From Shewanella psychromarinicola (GTDB lineage: Bacteria > Pseudomonadota > Gammaproteobacteria > Enterobacterales > Shewanellaceae): 64,000 bases of DNA. This document shows positions 56,239-64,000 of the stretch, piece by piece. Every line of letters begins with the position of its first letter. Within the stretch, counting starts at the first letter, position 1. The stretch spans positions 4,030,001 through 4,094,000 of the forward strand of contig NZ_CP034073.1 of the NCBI RefSeq assembly GCF_003855155.1, read 5' to 3'. Under the pieces are notes generated by a model. The model saw only the letters and a program-made list of their open reading frames with translations. It made no database searches and was not told the DNA's origin. A program made the translations under genes and the position numbers.

Positions 56239-56749
56239 AGTAAAAAACTCCTTTTAAGACACTATTTTTGTTTAGTGTTTATAGTTTCATCTTTAATGGT
56301 GTTAATGGTTAGGTAAAAAATCAACCTTAATGTGGATGAAGCTTTCTAATTTTACCCTATCGAAATAGCAAAACAATTATCAATTAGTATGTGATTATCT
56401 AAATATGCCGCTCGTTTTTGAAGTACTAATCCTAATTAAATGTTACCCCAATCCAATTCACGCTGTTTGAGCCAAGCAGCATCCTTGCTTAACCACACTT
56501 CTTTTGCTAATGCTAATTTTGCCATCTTATTTTACTCCTCAAGCGCTGGGATATTGTCGAGATCGGCGACACGCTGAATATCTTTTTTGTCATGTAAAAA
56601 ATGCAATGCTAAAGATGCCATCTATGAATACTTGATAAAAGATTCGACATCTTTATCAAAACGGGTAACGTCCACGCTTTCAGGTTAATGGTAGTTAAAG
56701 CTGATAGCTGACAGCCGAACCGCGTGCAGCAATCTCCTTAAAAAGTAAC
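56239..56749. other. Gap with short coding relics
   Basis: On the minus strand a 29-codon frame with a good ribosome site (GAGGAG) reads MAKLALAKEVWLSKDAAWLK and stops at about 56440. Just upstream, a second short frame reads MASLALHFLHDKKDIQRVAD and ends in NIPALEE about 10 bases before it. Both look like ends or starts of truncated genes. No longer protein can be built. Confidence 0.4.
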
Positions 56750-57274
56750 CTAGTCTTCCATCCATTCAGGTAGAGGTAACTGCTTAAGCATTGTTTCTAT
56801 TTCTTCCACCGCATCTTGTGGAATATAAAGCACGGTAAAGGCATCTTCACCATAAATGGTATACAGCCTTTGCGGGCAACGCTGCGCTGACAAGGCTAAC
56901 ATTTTATCGCCTACATCACTGGGCACCCAGTCTGAAGCGTATATATCGTTAATAACCAGCGTTATTTGCTCACCTGAGTCATCAAAAACAGCGGTGGCGG
57001 TTTGCCATTCATCGTCAGACTCTACACTGACAAGGGTGATGTCTTTGTCACTAATCAAGGATAAGTAATCATCGATAACATCTGCAAGGTAGTCACTTGG
57101 TGGGCAACCTTGTTCACCAAGGGCCATAGTGCCCGCAGGCGCTAAAGCAAACACCAGAAAATCATTAAGCTCAAATGAGTCATCAAACGCTCCTTCTGTT
57201 ACATTTTCGTCATCCAATGCTAATTGATATTTATTAGCCCATGCCACAACATCCTGACTGCTTAACTTTGACAT
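56750..57274 (-). CDS. Acidic hypothetical protein
   Basis: The 174-residue strongly acidic cytoplasmic protein has AAGGAA 5 bases before its start. It has no signal peptide or membrane span and no family I can name. It lies 85 bases downstream of the large gene at 57360 on the same strand, so co-transcription is likely. Small acidic proteins are common as immunity or anti-nuclease proteins, but nothing here proves that. Confidence 0.65.
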   Translation of the reverse strand: MSKLSSQDVVAWANKYQLALDDENVTEGAFDDSFELNDFLVFALAPAGTMALGEQGCPPSDYLADVIDDYLSLISDKDITLVSVESDDEWQTATAVFDDSGEQITLVINDIYASDWVPSDVGDKMLALSAQRCPQRLYTIYGEDAFTVLYIPQDAVEEIETMLKQLPLPEWMED

Positions 57275-57359
57275 CTATTTTCCTTAATATTGCTATAAAA
57301 TAGGCACTAACGCGTTACGTTTCCGCTTATCTCTCTTCAATAACGCTTATGGCACATGC

Positions 57360-58853
57360 TTAATCGCTGGGGCTGACAATCCATTCCCAACTGACCTTAA
57401 TATGCGCTTTACGATTACCCGATGCGGTGCTCGACGCTTTCGCCCAATGGGATACTCGGTCCACTAACATATCGAGCATTGGCTCACATGCTAACTTCAT
57501 GGCAGTAGACCCATGAATGGTTAACTGAATTTGCCCATTAAATTTTCTGTTTTTTTCTTTATTGGTCCAAATTTGTGAGCCATAGCGGGCGGCAATACGT
57601 TTGGTGTCAATTTCGGCAAAGCGAATTAAATCATCCACCCTGTTGTTTGAATGCTCATCGGCGTGTATCACTAACTGATAATACTCTGCCTTTTTATCAA
57701 TCACATGGTGGAGGACTTCGCGCTCGGGGCCTTTTTCTATCTCAATGGTACAGTCGCTTGTGAGTGTCTTAGGGTCAATGACCATTACCCCTGAATCAAC
57801 TAAATGAAACGCTTGGTCATCACTAAAAATGGAGATGTAACTTTTTCCATTAAGATGAAAGCATCCCGTAGCAGCGCGAAATTGATAGCCTTTTTTAAGC
57901 TGGTGTGGCCCGCTAAATAACCTACCATCCATTTGGTAGATGTGCAGTTGATTACCGCCATTACCGGTAAAATACAGATAATGACCGTCGGTCCATAAGC
58001 GGCTTTCACTGCGGGGTTGACCTAAAAAACCACCTGTTTCGCTAAAAACCGTCTCCATATCCATAATGTTATAGGGGCTAGCAAACTGCAGCGTGATAGC
58101 GCCGCTGGCGGCATCTAAGATAAAACCATGAAGGTCAGTACCCACAATGATTGAATTTTCGTGATGCATCACACTCATCACTGGGTTATCAAAAGTATGT
58201 GTCCATAGGGTATTGCCGCTGTCTAAGCACACCAGATTAACGGTATCGCCTGCCCAGGGTTGAAGGCTACTAGGCTCTTCGCGAAAAGACACATAAATTA
58301 AATAATTATCAGCAAAAAAACGACTGCGCTGAAAACCTGTAGCTTGAGAGTCATCACACTTTATTGTCCAGCGCTCAGACAGGTCATCTGAAAGCGCGAT
58401 AATTTGACGAGACTCTTTTACATAAAGCCGCCCATTATGCTTAACGGCATAACCATCATAGTTAAAGATGCGCTCTTCTTGTGTCTTCTTGTTTATTACT
58501 TGCCAATAGATATCGTAATCATCATTCTCTATCAGGGTTATATCAAAATCGTTGGAAATAATTATATTAAAACCTTCTGATTCTCTTGCCAGTAACTCTG
58601 GTTTCTCAACCAATTTAAATTGATGATTTAAGTGATAACTCTTGTTATAACTTTGATGATCAGTACCAAAGTAAATGACCGGCACATCATCAAGCACATT
58701 GATAAAATAAGCACCAATGTCGTATTTTATTATTTTATATTCATCGACATAATTAATGATGCCACAATGTTGATTGGTATGAATATATATAACTGAGTCT
58801 GATTCATAAAATCTATTAGAAAACTCAAGGCTCGGAATTAAATTAATACTCAT
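57360..58853 (-). CDS. PQQ-like beta-propeller hypothetical protein
   Basis: The 497-residue protein has repeated blade-like segments, for instance GDTVNLVCLDSGNTLWTHTF and SIIVGTDLHGFILDAASGAI, typical of PQQ/quinoprotein-type propellers. It has no signal peptide, so it acts in the cytoplasm. The C-terminal 80 residues (NGQIQLTIHGSTAMKLACEP) form a separate part. GAGGT precedes the start by about 9 bases. I know no function; location beside small unknown genes suggests an accessory, perhaps immunity, role. Confidence 0.65.
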   Translation of the reverse strand: MSINLIPSLEFSNRFYESDSVIYIHTNQHCGIINYVDEYKIIKYDIGAYFINVLDDVPVIYFGTDHQSYNKSYHLNHQFKLVEKPELLARESEGFNIIISNDFDITLIENDDYDIYWQVINKKTQEERIFNYDGYAVKHNGRLYVKESRQIIALSDDLSERWTIKCDDSQATGFQRSRFFADNYLIYVSFREEPSSLQPWAGDTVNLVCLDSGNTLWTHTFDNPVMSVMHHENSIIVGTDLHGFILDAASGAITLQFASPYNIMDMETVFSETGGFLGQPRSESRLWTDGHYLYFTGNGGNQLHIYQMDGRLFSGPHQLKKGYQFRAATGCFHLNGKSYISIFSDDQAFHLVDSGVMVIDPKTLTSDCTIEIEKGPEREVLHHVIDKKAEYYQLVIHADEHSNNRVDDLIRFAEIDTKRIAARYGSQIWTNKEKNRKFNGQIQLTIHGSTAMKLACEPMLDMLVDRVSHWAKASSTASGNRKAHIKVSWEWIVSPSD

Positions 58854-59149
58854 ATTGCTTTTACCTCAACGATTTTAGACGTGTTTTCAGTTAATTCTTT
58901 AATAAACTTTTTCCATAACAAAAAAATCAGGCCAGCCATTATAAAACAATAACATAATGTACTTTCGAGATGTGCTCAAGCAAGATTGTGAAGGTTCGTT
59001 GCTAGAAGGCCGATATGTTATAAGTTTATGGCCGTAGATTGAAAAATGAACCAATTTCCTTCAATAATAGTGATTTTTAGCCACTATGATCCAACCCATT
59101 AGAGGATTAAGCTGATTTGGAAGACGTGGTTATTGAAAGGAGTTTTAGA
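58854..59149 (-). repeat. Region downstream of RAYT 4 with a diverged REP-unit end
   Basis: CCAGCCATTATAAAACAATAA then CATAATG (about 58934-58960) resembles the RAYT-unit terminus seen at 22.4 and 25.2 kb. The hairpin block is not clearly preserved. No gene. Confidence 0.45.
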
Positions 59150-60127
59150 TTAGCCAGCTTTTAAATGCTGGCAACAACTGGCAAAGTGTCGTCGCCGTTT
59201 TTCTAGATGTTCACAATAGCTAGTGAGTTCTTGAAGTGTACCCACTGGCCCGTGAAATAGCTTTCCAAACTCAGTGGTGAGTTTGAGCCAATGATCCTGA
59301 GGGATATTCAATCTTGTGAGTAACTTAGCACTACTAACATTGATAGCGCCACGCTTGTCATCTCGAATAATACGTCCAGTATCATCGACCAGTTCAAGAT
59401 AATCTTGTAGTGAAAATGCAATGCCTTTAGGTTGATTTTTACGTTCATTGCCAATGAAAGGCAGTAAATTTTTGGGTTGTTCGCCTTTCAAAGCAGCCTT
59501 AATTCGCAATTGAATGCTGGTATGGTCTGATTGCTCTGGGTTGTCAGCCATCTTGGCTCTGATAGGATTGAGGTCAACATATGCCATGCAGGCCAATACT
59601 GCTACTTCATCAAGCAGGGCCTGAGATTTAAACCTGCCCTCCCAGAAACGCCCTGTACAGTTATCTTCTTGATTTGCTTGTCTTGCTATTGGCTCATTAA
59701 GACAGCGCATGAACCAGGAGATATCACACAACCTGCTTCGATAAGTCGCGATGGTGTGTTTTAACCTGAGCACATCATGGGCTTCAACTAACTCACCTTT
59801 AACAAACTTTTGGGTTAGCTCATCACCTTTAAACAGCTTATGCCACTGCTCAAGTACTTCTCTGTCAGTCCAATGATTTGCGGTTTCGATATCGATACGT
59901 AACACCACGTGTAGATGGTTTGACATCACAGCAAAGGCGGCTACATCAATAGAGAAAACATCAATTAATTCACATAATAGTGATTCTACCCAACCACGTC
60001 GATGATCGTAATTTCGACCAGAAAATTTATCATCACCACACAGGAAAGCGCGCCGTACCACACGGCTACAGCAATGGTAAAATGGCGTGTCTTCAACACT
60101 AATCTGAGTTCTACGAGGGCGTGGCAT
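59150..60127 (-). CDS. REP-associated tyrosine transposase (RAYT) 4
   Basis: The intact Y1 transposase of about 325 residues starts at 60127 (MPRPRRTQISVEDTPFYHCC), with GGAG six bases upstream; a longer start at 60142 is less likely. It has the HUH motif in MSNHLHVVLRID and the Tyr in CMAYVDLNPIRAKMA. It is clearly diverged from RAYTs 1-3 in sequence while colinear with them, so it is an older or separately acquired lineage. It sits next to the accessory block at 54-59 kb. Confidence 0.92.
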   Translation of the reverse strand: MPRPRRTQISVEDTPFYHCCSRVVRRAFLCGDDKFSGRNYDHRRGWVESLLCELIDVFSIDVAAFAVMSNHLHVVLRIDIETANHWTDREVLEQWHKLFKGDELTQKFVKGELVEAHDVLRLKHTIATYRSRLCDISWFMRCLNEPIARQANQEDNCTGRFWEGRFKSQALLDEVAVLACMAYVDLNPIRAKMADNPEQSDHTSIQLRIKAALKGEQPKNLLPFIGNERKNQPKGIAFSLQDYLELVDDTGRIIRDDKRGAINVSSAKLLTRLNIPQDHWLKLTTEFGKLFHGPVGTLQELTSYCEHLEKRRRHFASCCQHLKAG

Positions 60128-60142
60128 AACAAGCTCCAACAT

Positions 60143-60431
60143 CGATAACTTTCTTGAGTTTAGTAGAAGCTTCTAAATCACGCTATTTATCGTGGATGTC
60201 CTCATTTAGTTAAAGCAATGCCATAATGGCCATCCGCTAGCTACATTCGACCCCCCCCCATCCACCTTGTACAAAAGTGTACCTCTCAGCGCTAAATTAC
60301 ATCACTTATGAGTATTGATATAACATTGTTAAATCTTCATTATTTGCCATGAAATATCCTTCCATGAATTCATTATTTATGGATGATGTTTTAAAGCTTA
60401 TCAATAGCGTTCAAATTAATGGAGTATGTAA
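60143..60431. other. Upstream region of the large lipoprotein gene
   Basis: It holds a run of nine C's near 60251 and the promoter of the gene at 60432; GGAG lies 9 bases before that start. No gene. Confidence 0.4.
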
Positions 60432-62636
60432 ATGGAATTAACAAACAAGTGGCAACTATCTATCGTTGCTATAGCACTTTCTTTTGTATTAACTGGCTGT
60501 GACTCATCTTCCGAGGATGAGGTGATTCAAAACATTGCACCGTTAATATCTGCTAGCGCTGTTGTCACTGCAATTGAAGATAGTGAATACCTGTATCAGC
60601 TAACCGTTACCGATCCAGACGATGCCAATGACGGTACGAATTTAACATTCACATTAACCAATCCGCCAGATGGCATGACCATTAACAATACAGGTCTAAT
60701 TTCATGGACGCCGCTTGAAGGTGTATTAACGTCTGGCACTGTGAGTGTCACAGTCCGTGATGGCGGTGAAGATGAAGCGCAACAAGCTGTACAGGATTTT
60801 GATGTCATAGTGACCCCTGTCAACGATGCACCTTTTGTGTCTGCTATCGCAGCGCAAAGTATTGATTCTGGATCAACATTTACTTACCAATTATTAGTCT
60901 CTGATGTAGACGATACTGATACTGAAAATGACATTAGCTTTGAGCTAGTCGCCGGACCAACGGGTTTATCGATTAGTCCTTCAGGCTTAATGAGTTATAC
61001 ATCTTCCGTATTAGAAACAATATCAACCGACATTTCTGTACAAGTTACTGACGGTGGTGAAGATGGCGTTGCTCCAGTTCAAGTTAGTTTCAATTTAAAT
61101 GAAAAGTATTTTTATACTATTTCTGGCACCACAATTAACTATTTTAATGGCGAAGTTATCCCGGATAGTGTTGTGAGTTTGTCTAATGGCAACCTAGTTG
61201 TTAATACGACAACCTCTGATGCAGAAGGATTATTCACATCTAAAATTCAAGATATCCAATTAAGTGACCGATTGACTCTTGTTGCCGATGCATCGGATTA
61301 TTCAGAAGCTGCGTTGAGCATTTCAAGAAATGAGTTAACCCAAGAGCACAATTTACTATTACAACCAGTCCATGCATCTATTAGTTTTGATGCGACTCAA
61401 GTCTCTGAGCTAGCTGTTGATGGTAATGTGCTTGTTACCTTACCTGAAAACAGCCTTGTCGACTTGAACGGTAACCTTGTGTCCTCTGCAGTTGTAGCTG
61501 AACTAACGGTCATTAACCCGGCTATTGATATTGAAATGATGCCAGGTGATATGCTCACAACAAACAGTGCTAACGAAATTGTGCCAATAGAATCATTTGG
61601 TGCTATTACAGTCAGTTTTGTTGATAGTGCAGGTAACAAGCTACAACTCGCTCCAAACAAAGTCGCGCAGATTAAAATACCTGTTGCAGGTACTAATCCC
61701 CCCGCGACGATACCGCTTTATTATTTCGACACCACGTCAGGTTTATGGATTGAAGAAGGTGAAGCACTATTATTTTCAGTCAACGATGAATCATTTTATC
61801 AAGGTAATGTTAGTCATTTCACTACTTGGAATGCTGATATGATTTACGACACCATTATAGTAAATGGTTGTGTGGAAGACGAAGATGGTAATTTATTAAA
61901 TGGTGCTCGCGTTATTTCAGACGGACGTGATTACTTGGGGCGCTCACTCACATTCTCTATCGATGATGGCACATTTAGCATCCCGGTTAAGAGTCATTCT
62001 ACCGTTTTACTTGGTGCAACAATCGAATTTCAAAGCCGTACATCTATTATTAACACTTTTGAAGAGGACATCACCTTAGCTGAGTGTTTAGTGCTATCTG
62101 AAGCGTTAACCAAAATAACCTTGAACTGGGGTGAAGCACCCCGAGATTTAGACTCACATCTCTATATCACTGATGCTGAAGGTAATGAAAGCCATGTGTA
62201 TTATGCCAATTCAGAAGTCACTATTAATGAAACCATCATCTATTTAGATGTTGATGATATAACAAGTTATGGGCCTGAAGTGATTTCTATTCCTCAATTT
62301 CCTGTTGAAGGTAGTTACGATTATTACGTAAAGAATTTTTCTGACTCACCAGACATTAACCCAGCGACAACACGCGTTGAATTTATATTTAATAATGAAC
62401 AACATATATTTAGCCCTCCAACAGATGGTATTACAAAATGGTGGCATGTAGCTAAAATTGAAAAAGATGCTGATGGTCAGTTATTGTTCGCTGCCATCAA
62501 TGAATGGAGCGAAGAACCGCAGTCGGTGACTGTGCAATCATCACAAAGACAGCAATCAGTTGTTCCAATCAAAAAAATTGAATCAATTGTTAAAGGCATG
62601 ATTAATAGCAAGTATTACGATAATCATACCAAGTAA
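60432..62636 (+). CDS. Large lipoprotein with Ig-like repeats and YfaP-like C-terminus
   Basis: The 734-residue exported lipoprotein has a signal ending LTGC (Cys23). Two putative Ig/cadherin-like repeats follow (about 34-140 and 140-225), with the pattern ...TGLISWTP...VSVTVRDGGEDEAQ...VTPVNDAPFV. Then come carboxypeptidase-regulatory-like and ZU5-like beta segments (about 230-460) and a second regulatory-like domain (VNGCVEDEDGNLLNGARVIS). The C-terminal domain has LNWGEAPRDLDSHLYI, typical of YfaP/DUF2135 proteins. It is probably displayed on the outer membrane, in adhesion or matrix binding. It lacks a visible enzymatic motif. Single gene with its own terminator. Confidence 0.8.
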   Translation: MELTNKWQLSIVAIALSFVLTGCDSSSEDEVIQNIAPLISASAVVTAIEDSEYLYQLTVTDPDDANDGTNLTFTLTNPPDGMTINNTGLISWTPLEGVLTSGTVSVTVRDGGEDEAQQAVQDFDVIVTPVNDAPFVSAIAAQSIDSGSTFTYQLLVSDVDDTDTENDISFELVAGPTGLSISPSGLMSYTSSVLETISTDISVQVTDGGEDGVAPVQVSFNLNEKYFYTISGTTINYFNGEVIPDSVVSLSNGNLVVNTTTSDAEGLFTSKIQDIQLSDRLTLVADASDYSEAALSISRNELTQEHNLLLQPVHASISFDATQVSELAVDGNVLVTLPENSLVDLNGNLVSSAVVAELTVINPAIDIEMMPGDMLTTNSANEIVPIESFGAITVSFVDSAGNKLQLAPNKVAQIKIPVAGTNPPATIPLYYFDTTSGLWIEEGEALLFSVNDESFYQGNVSHFTTWNADMIYDTIIVNGCVEDEDGNLLNGARVISDGRDYLGRSLTFSIDDGTFSIPVKSHSTVLLGATIEFQSRTSIINTFEEDITLAECLVLSEALTKITLNWGEAPRDLDSHLYITDAEGNESHVYYANSEVTINETIIYLDVDDITSYGPEVISIPQFPVEGSYDYYVKNFSDSPDINPATTRVEFIFNNEQHIFSPPTDGITKWWHVAKIEKDADGQLLFAAINEWSEEPQSVTVQSSQRQQSVVPIKKIESIVKGMINSKYYDNHTK

Positions 62637-62644
62637 ATAGCGAG

Positions 62645-62676
62645 AGGGATTAAGTTAACACTTAATCCCTTTTTTA
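62645..62676 (+). terminator. Terminator of the large lipoprotein gene
   Basis: AGGGATTAAGT (62645-62655) and ACTTAATCCCT (62660-62670) pair around a 4-base loop and are followed by T's. Confidence 0.93.
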
Positions 62677-62876
62677 TTCATTATTTAGTTTGTTACTGTC
62701 TTTAATGAATTTATCCACTTTACCTTTCTCAAACCTCATCGCCTTCCTCAAACTAGCTTCATTTTTCTCGATTACCTATTCCTGCAGCACCATCAGGGTA
62801 ATCGGCCGCCCTAGCGTCAAAAGACCATCGGGTACAACAAAATTTTTCTATATTCAGCTGGACGAGGTCTTTAAAT

Positions 62877-63049
62877 AGCCATTTTATGAAGTAACAAGAT
62901 AACCCCCTTTTTATTTGAGTTGCCAACACCTACGCTCAATTACTGATGAGATGATTTCAACCCAAAAGTCTATGCATTCGGCAATTAATCGCCATAAAAT
63001 GACTTATAAGCTAAATCTATCACAGCAGAAAAGCTTGTTATTTATCAAG
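62877..63049 (-). repeat. Orphan RAYT-associated REP unit
   Basis: It starts AGCCATTTTATGAAGTAAC.AGATAACCCCC (62877 on) and ends CACAGCAGAAAAGCTTGTTATTTATCAAG (63021-63049). The order and spacing are as at 22411-22576. No RAYT gene is attached. Flanking sequence 62680-62876 and 63050-63412 shows no gene. Confidence 0.6.
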
Positions 63050-63370
63050 TAGTATATGGGGATGTGGGATTAAGAATACGTGCATCAACCCAGACCTAAT
63101 TTGATGAGCGGCTCGAAGTAAGGTGTACTTGTGCATTGATTATAAATTTAATGGTTGAAGTAATTGTTTACGTTTTAAGCAATTTTCAACAGTGTCAATG
63201 TACCTCCATTCCTATAGATTAAAAGGTATTTGAAGATCGACAAACAACCACTAAAGAGACGAGGAGCATATACCTTGGTTGTAAATTAATACTCTTCTTT
63301 TATATGAGAAAGCAAGGTGGCGATATTACAATATGAATATCCGACGAGAGGCGTTTTAGTCACGTCCCTG

Positions 63371-63390
63371 TGTTGTGTTGTGTTGTGTTG
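63371..63390. repeat. Pentanucleotide microsatellite (TGTTG)4
   Basis: Four tandem TGTTG units lie 23 bases past the stop of the stress-protein gene. Being outside any gene and downstream, it is unlikely to be a phase switch. Confidence 0.7.
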
Positions 63391-63412
63391 TCTGATCGAT
63401 AGATTTTTGAAC

Positions 63413-64000
63413 TTATCTAAGCTCACTTGTGGGCGGTTTAACGGCGAGTATGTCGCAGGGGAGTTGATTAATCAGCAGTTCAGGAATATGGCCTTTAATT
63501 GAGTGGATTAACCCTGTGTGCTCGGCCGCTCCCATGATGACCATATTCACATCGAGTTGATGGGCCTTGATGGGAATAGCATCTTCAGGTAAGCCATGAG
63601 CTATGTGACAGTGATATTTTTCAGACAGTAAATCTGCCACTGCGTGATTAAGAATGCTTTGCTGGTTTGCTTGTTGTGACAACATTGAATGAGCATGGGC
63701 CCTATCTTCGGTTTCAAAGGCTATACTGTAATTGTCAGCCAAAAAACAATTAATGAAGTGTAAATCATTATTGATGCTGTCTGCTATACCTTTAGATTCA
63801 TGAATAATGTGATGATTAAAAGCTTGATGGCAATCTTGAGTGTGATTAATGTCTAAGGCGGTCAGCACGTGCCCTTGGGTCTGCCATTGACTGCTATTAA
63901 CAAACATTACGGGTACCAAGGTTTCTCTTAATAAGTGCCATTCGTCAGCAGAAATTAACTCAGAAATAATGGAGTGATAACGTTTATGAGGCAATACCAC
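63413..64000 (-). CDS. Universal stress protein, UspE-like (5' end outside window)
   Basis: 195 codons are open to the right edge. A tandem-Usp arrangement is indicated: the first visible residues (LLRETLVPVMFVNSSQWQ) look like the end of one Usp domain, and HVLTALDI begins a second that ends VIMGAAEHTGLIHSIKGHIPELLINQLPCDILAVKP. The nucleotide-binding pattern G-2x-G-9x-G(S/T) is not intact, so ATP binding is doubtful, as in the UspE group. The role would be in general stress resistance. The first codon at the edge (GTG) is not a supported start. Confidence 0.85.
   Translation of the reverse strand: MVLPHKRYHSIISELISADEWHLLRETLVPVMFVNSSQWQTQGHVLTALDINHTQDCHQAFNHHIIHESKGIADSINNDLHFINCFLADNYSIAFETEDRAHAHSMLSQQANQQSILNHAVADLLSEKYHCHIAHGLPEDAIPIKAHQLDVNMVIMGAAEHTGLIHSIKGHIPELLINQLPCDILAVKPPTSELR

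Noticed and set aside
62690..62878. 62-codon plus-strand frame after the large lipoprotein
   Set aside because: It starts with an unusual codon, follows a terminator directly and runs into a REP unit; no protein features.
63371..63390. Pentanucleotide repeat as a phase-variation switch
   Set aside because: It is downstream of the stress-protein gene and inside no supported gene or promoter.

Overview
The window reads as chromosome of a marine gammaproteobacterium, most probably Shewanella. The evidence is the gene order tRNA-Ser / yccA / tusDCBE / serS-crcB-rarA-lolA-ftsK (opposite strand) / lrp-ald, the protein sequences themselves, and moderate to low GC. This is recognition from memory; no search was run.

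Layout. 1-2.4 kb: a BCCT osmolyte transporter cut by the window edge, an IS110-type remnant and a frameshifted DUF4239 gene. 3.1-6.7 kb: a TetR regulator followed by a lipoprotein membrane-fusion subunit, an ABC ATPase and an ABC-2 permease, an efflux operon of the YbhGFSR type with overlapping genes. 7.2-13.2 kb: a PlsC-like acyltransferase, gene-poor sequence with decayed coding relics, and two paralogous DUF5692 membrane proteins flanking a TetR repressor. 13.5-24 kb: a RAYT remnant, a UbiB-like atypical kinase, NhaC, an ADP-ribosylglycohydrolase, and a sulfur cluster of ovoA, a PLP C-S lyase (ovoB candidate) and a YeeE/YedE sulfur transporter.

24.6-37.9 kb is accessory. A genomic island lies between 30-bp direct repeats, one inside tRNA-Ser(UGA) (37842-37871) and one at 26786-26815, with a tyrosine integrase next to the tRNA. 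It holds two 5'-truncated Rhs C-terminal toxin / immunity pairs, two RAYT genes (one split by IS66 with an 8-bp target duplication, one truncated at an IS3 end), an IS66 and an IS3 element. A third closely similar RAYT lies just outside. The toxin/immunity modules share the same flanking repeats on both sides, and those flanks match the ends of the RAYT units. This is the most unusual structure in the window.

38.2-54.1 kb is conserved housekeeping: a PunR-like LysR regulator, YccA, the TusDCB-TusE sulfur relay for tRNA thiolation, serS/crcB/rarA/lolA/ftsK, Lrp divergent from alanine dehydrogenase, a GAF-PAS-GGDEF-EAL protein with a degenerate GGDEF, and an RsmB/NOP2-family RNA methyltransferase. 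54.4-60.1 kb is a second accessory block of unrecognised small genes and a beta-propeller-like protein, with broken genes and a fourth RAYT. 60.4-62.6 kb encodes a large lipoprotein with Ig-like and YfaP-like parts. The window ends inside a universal stress protein gene.
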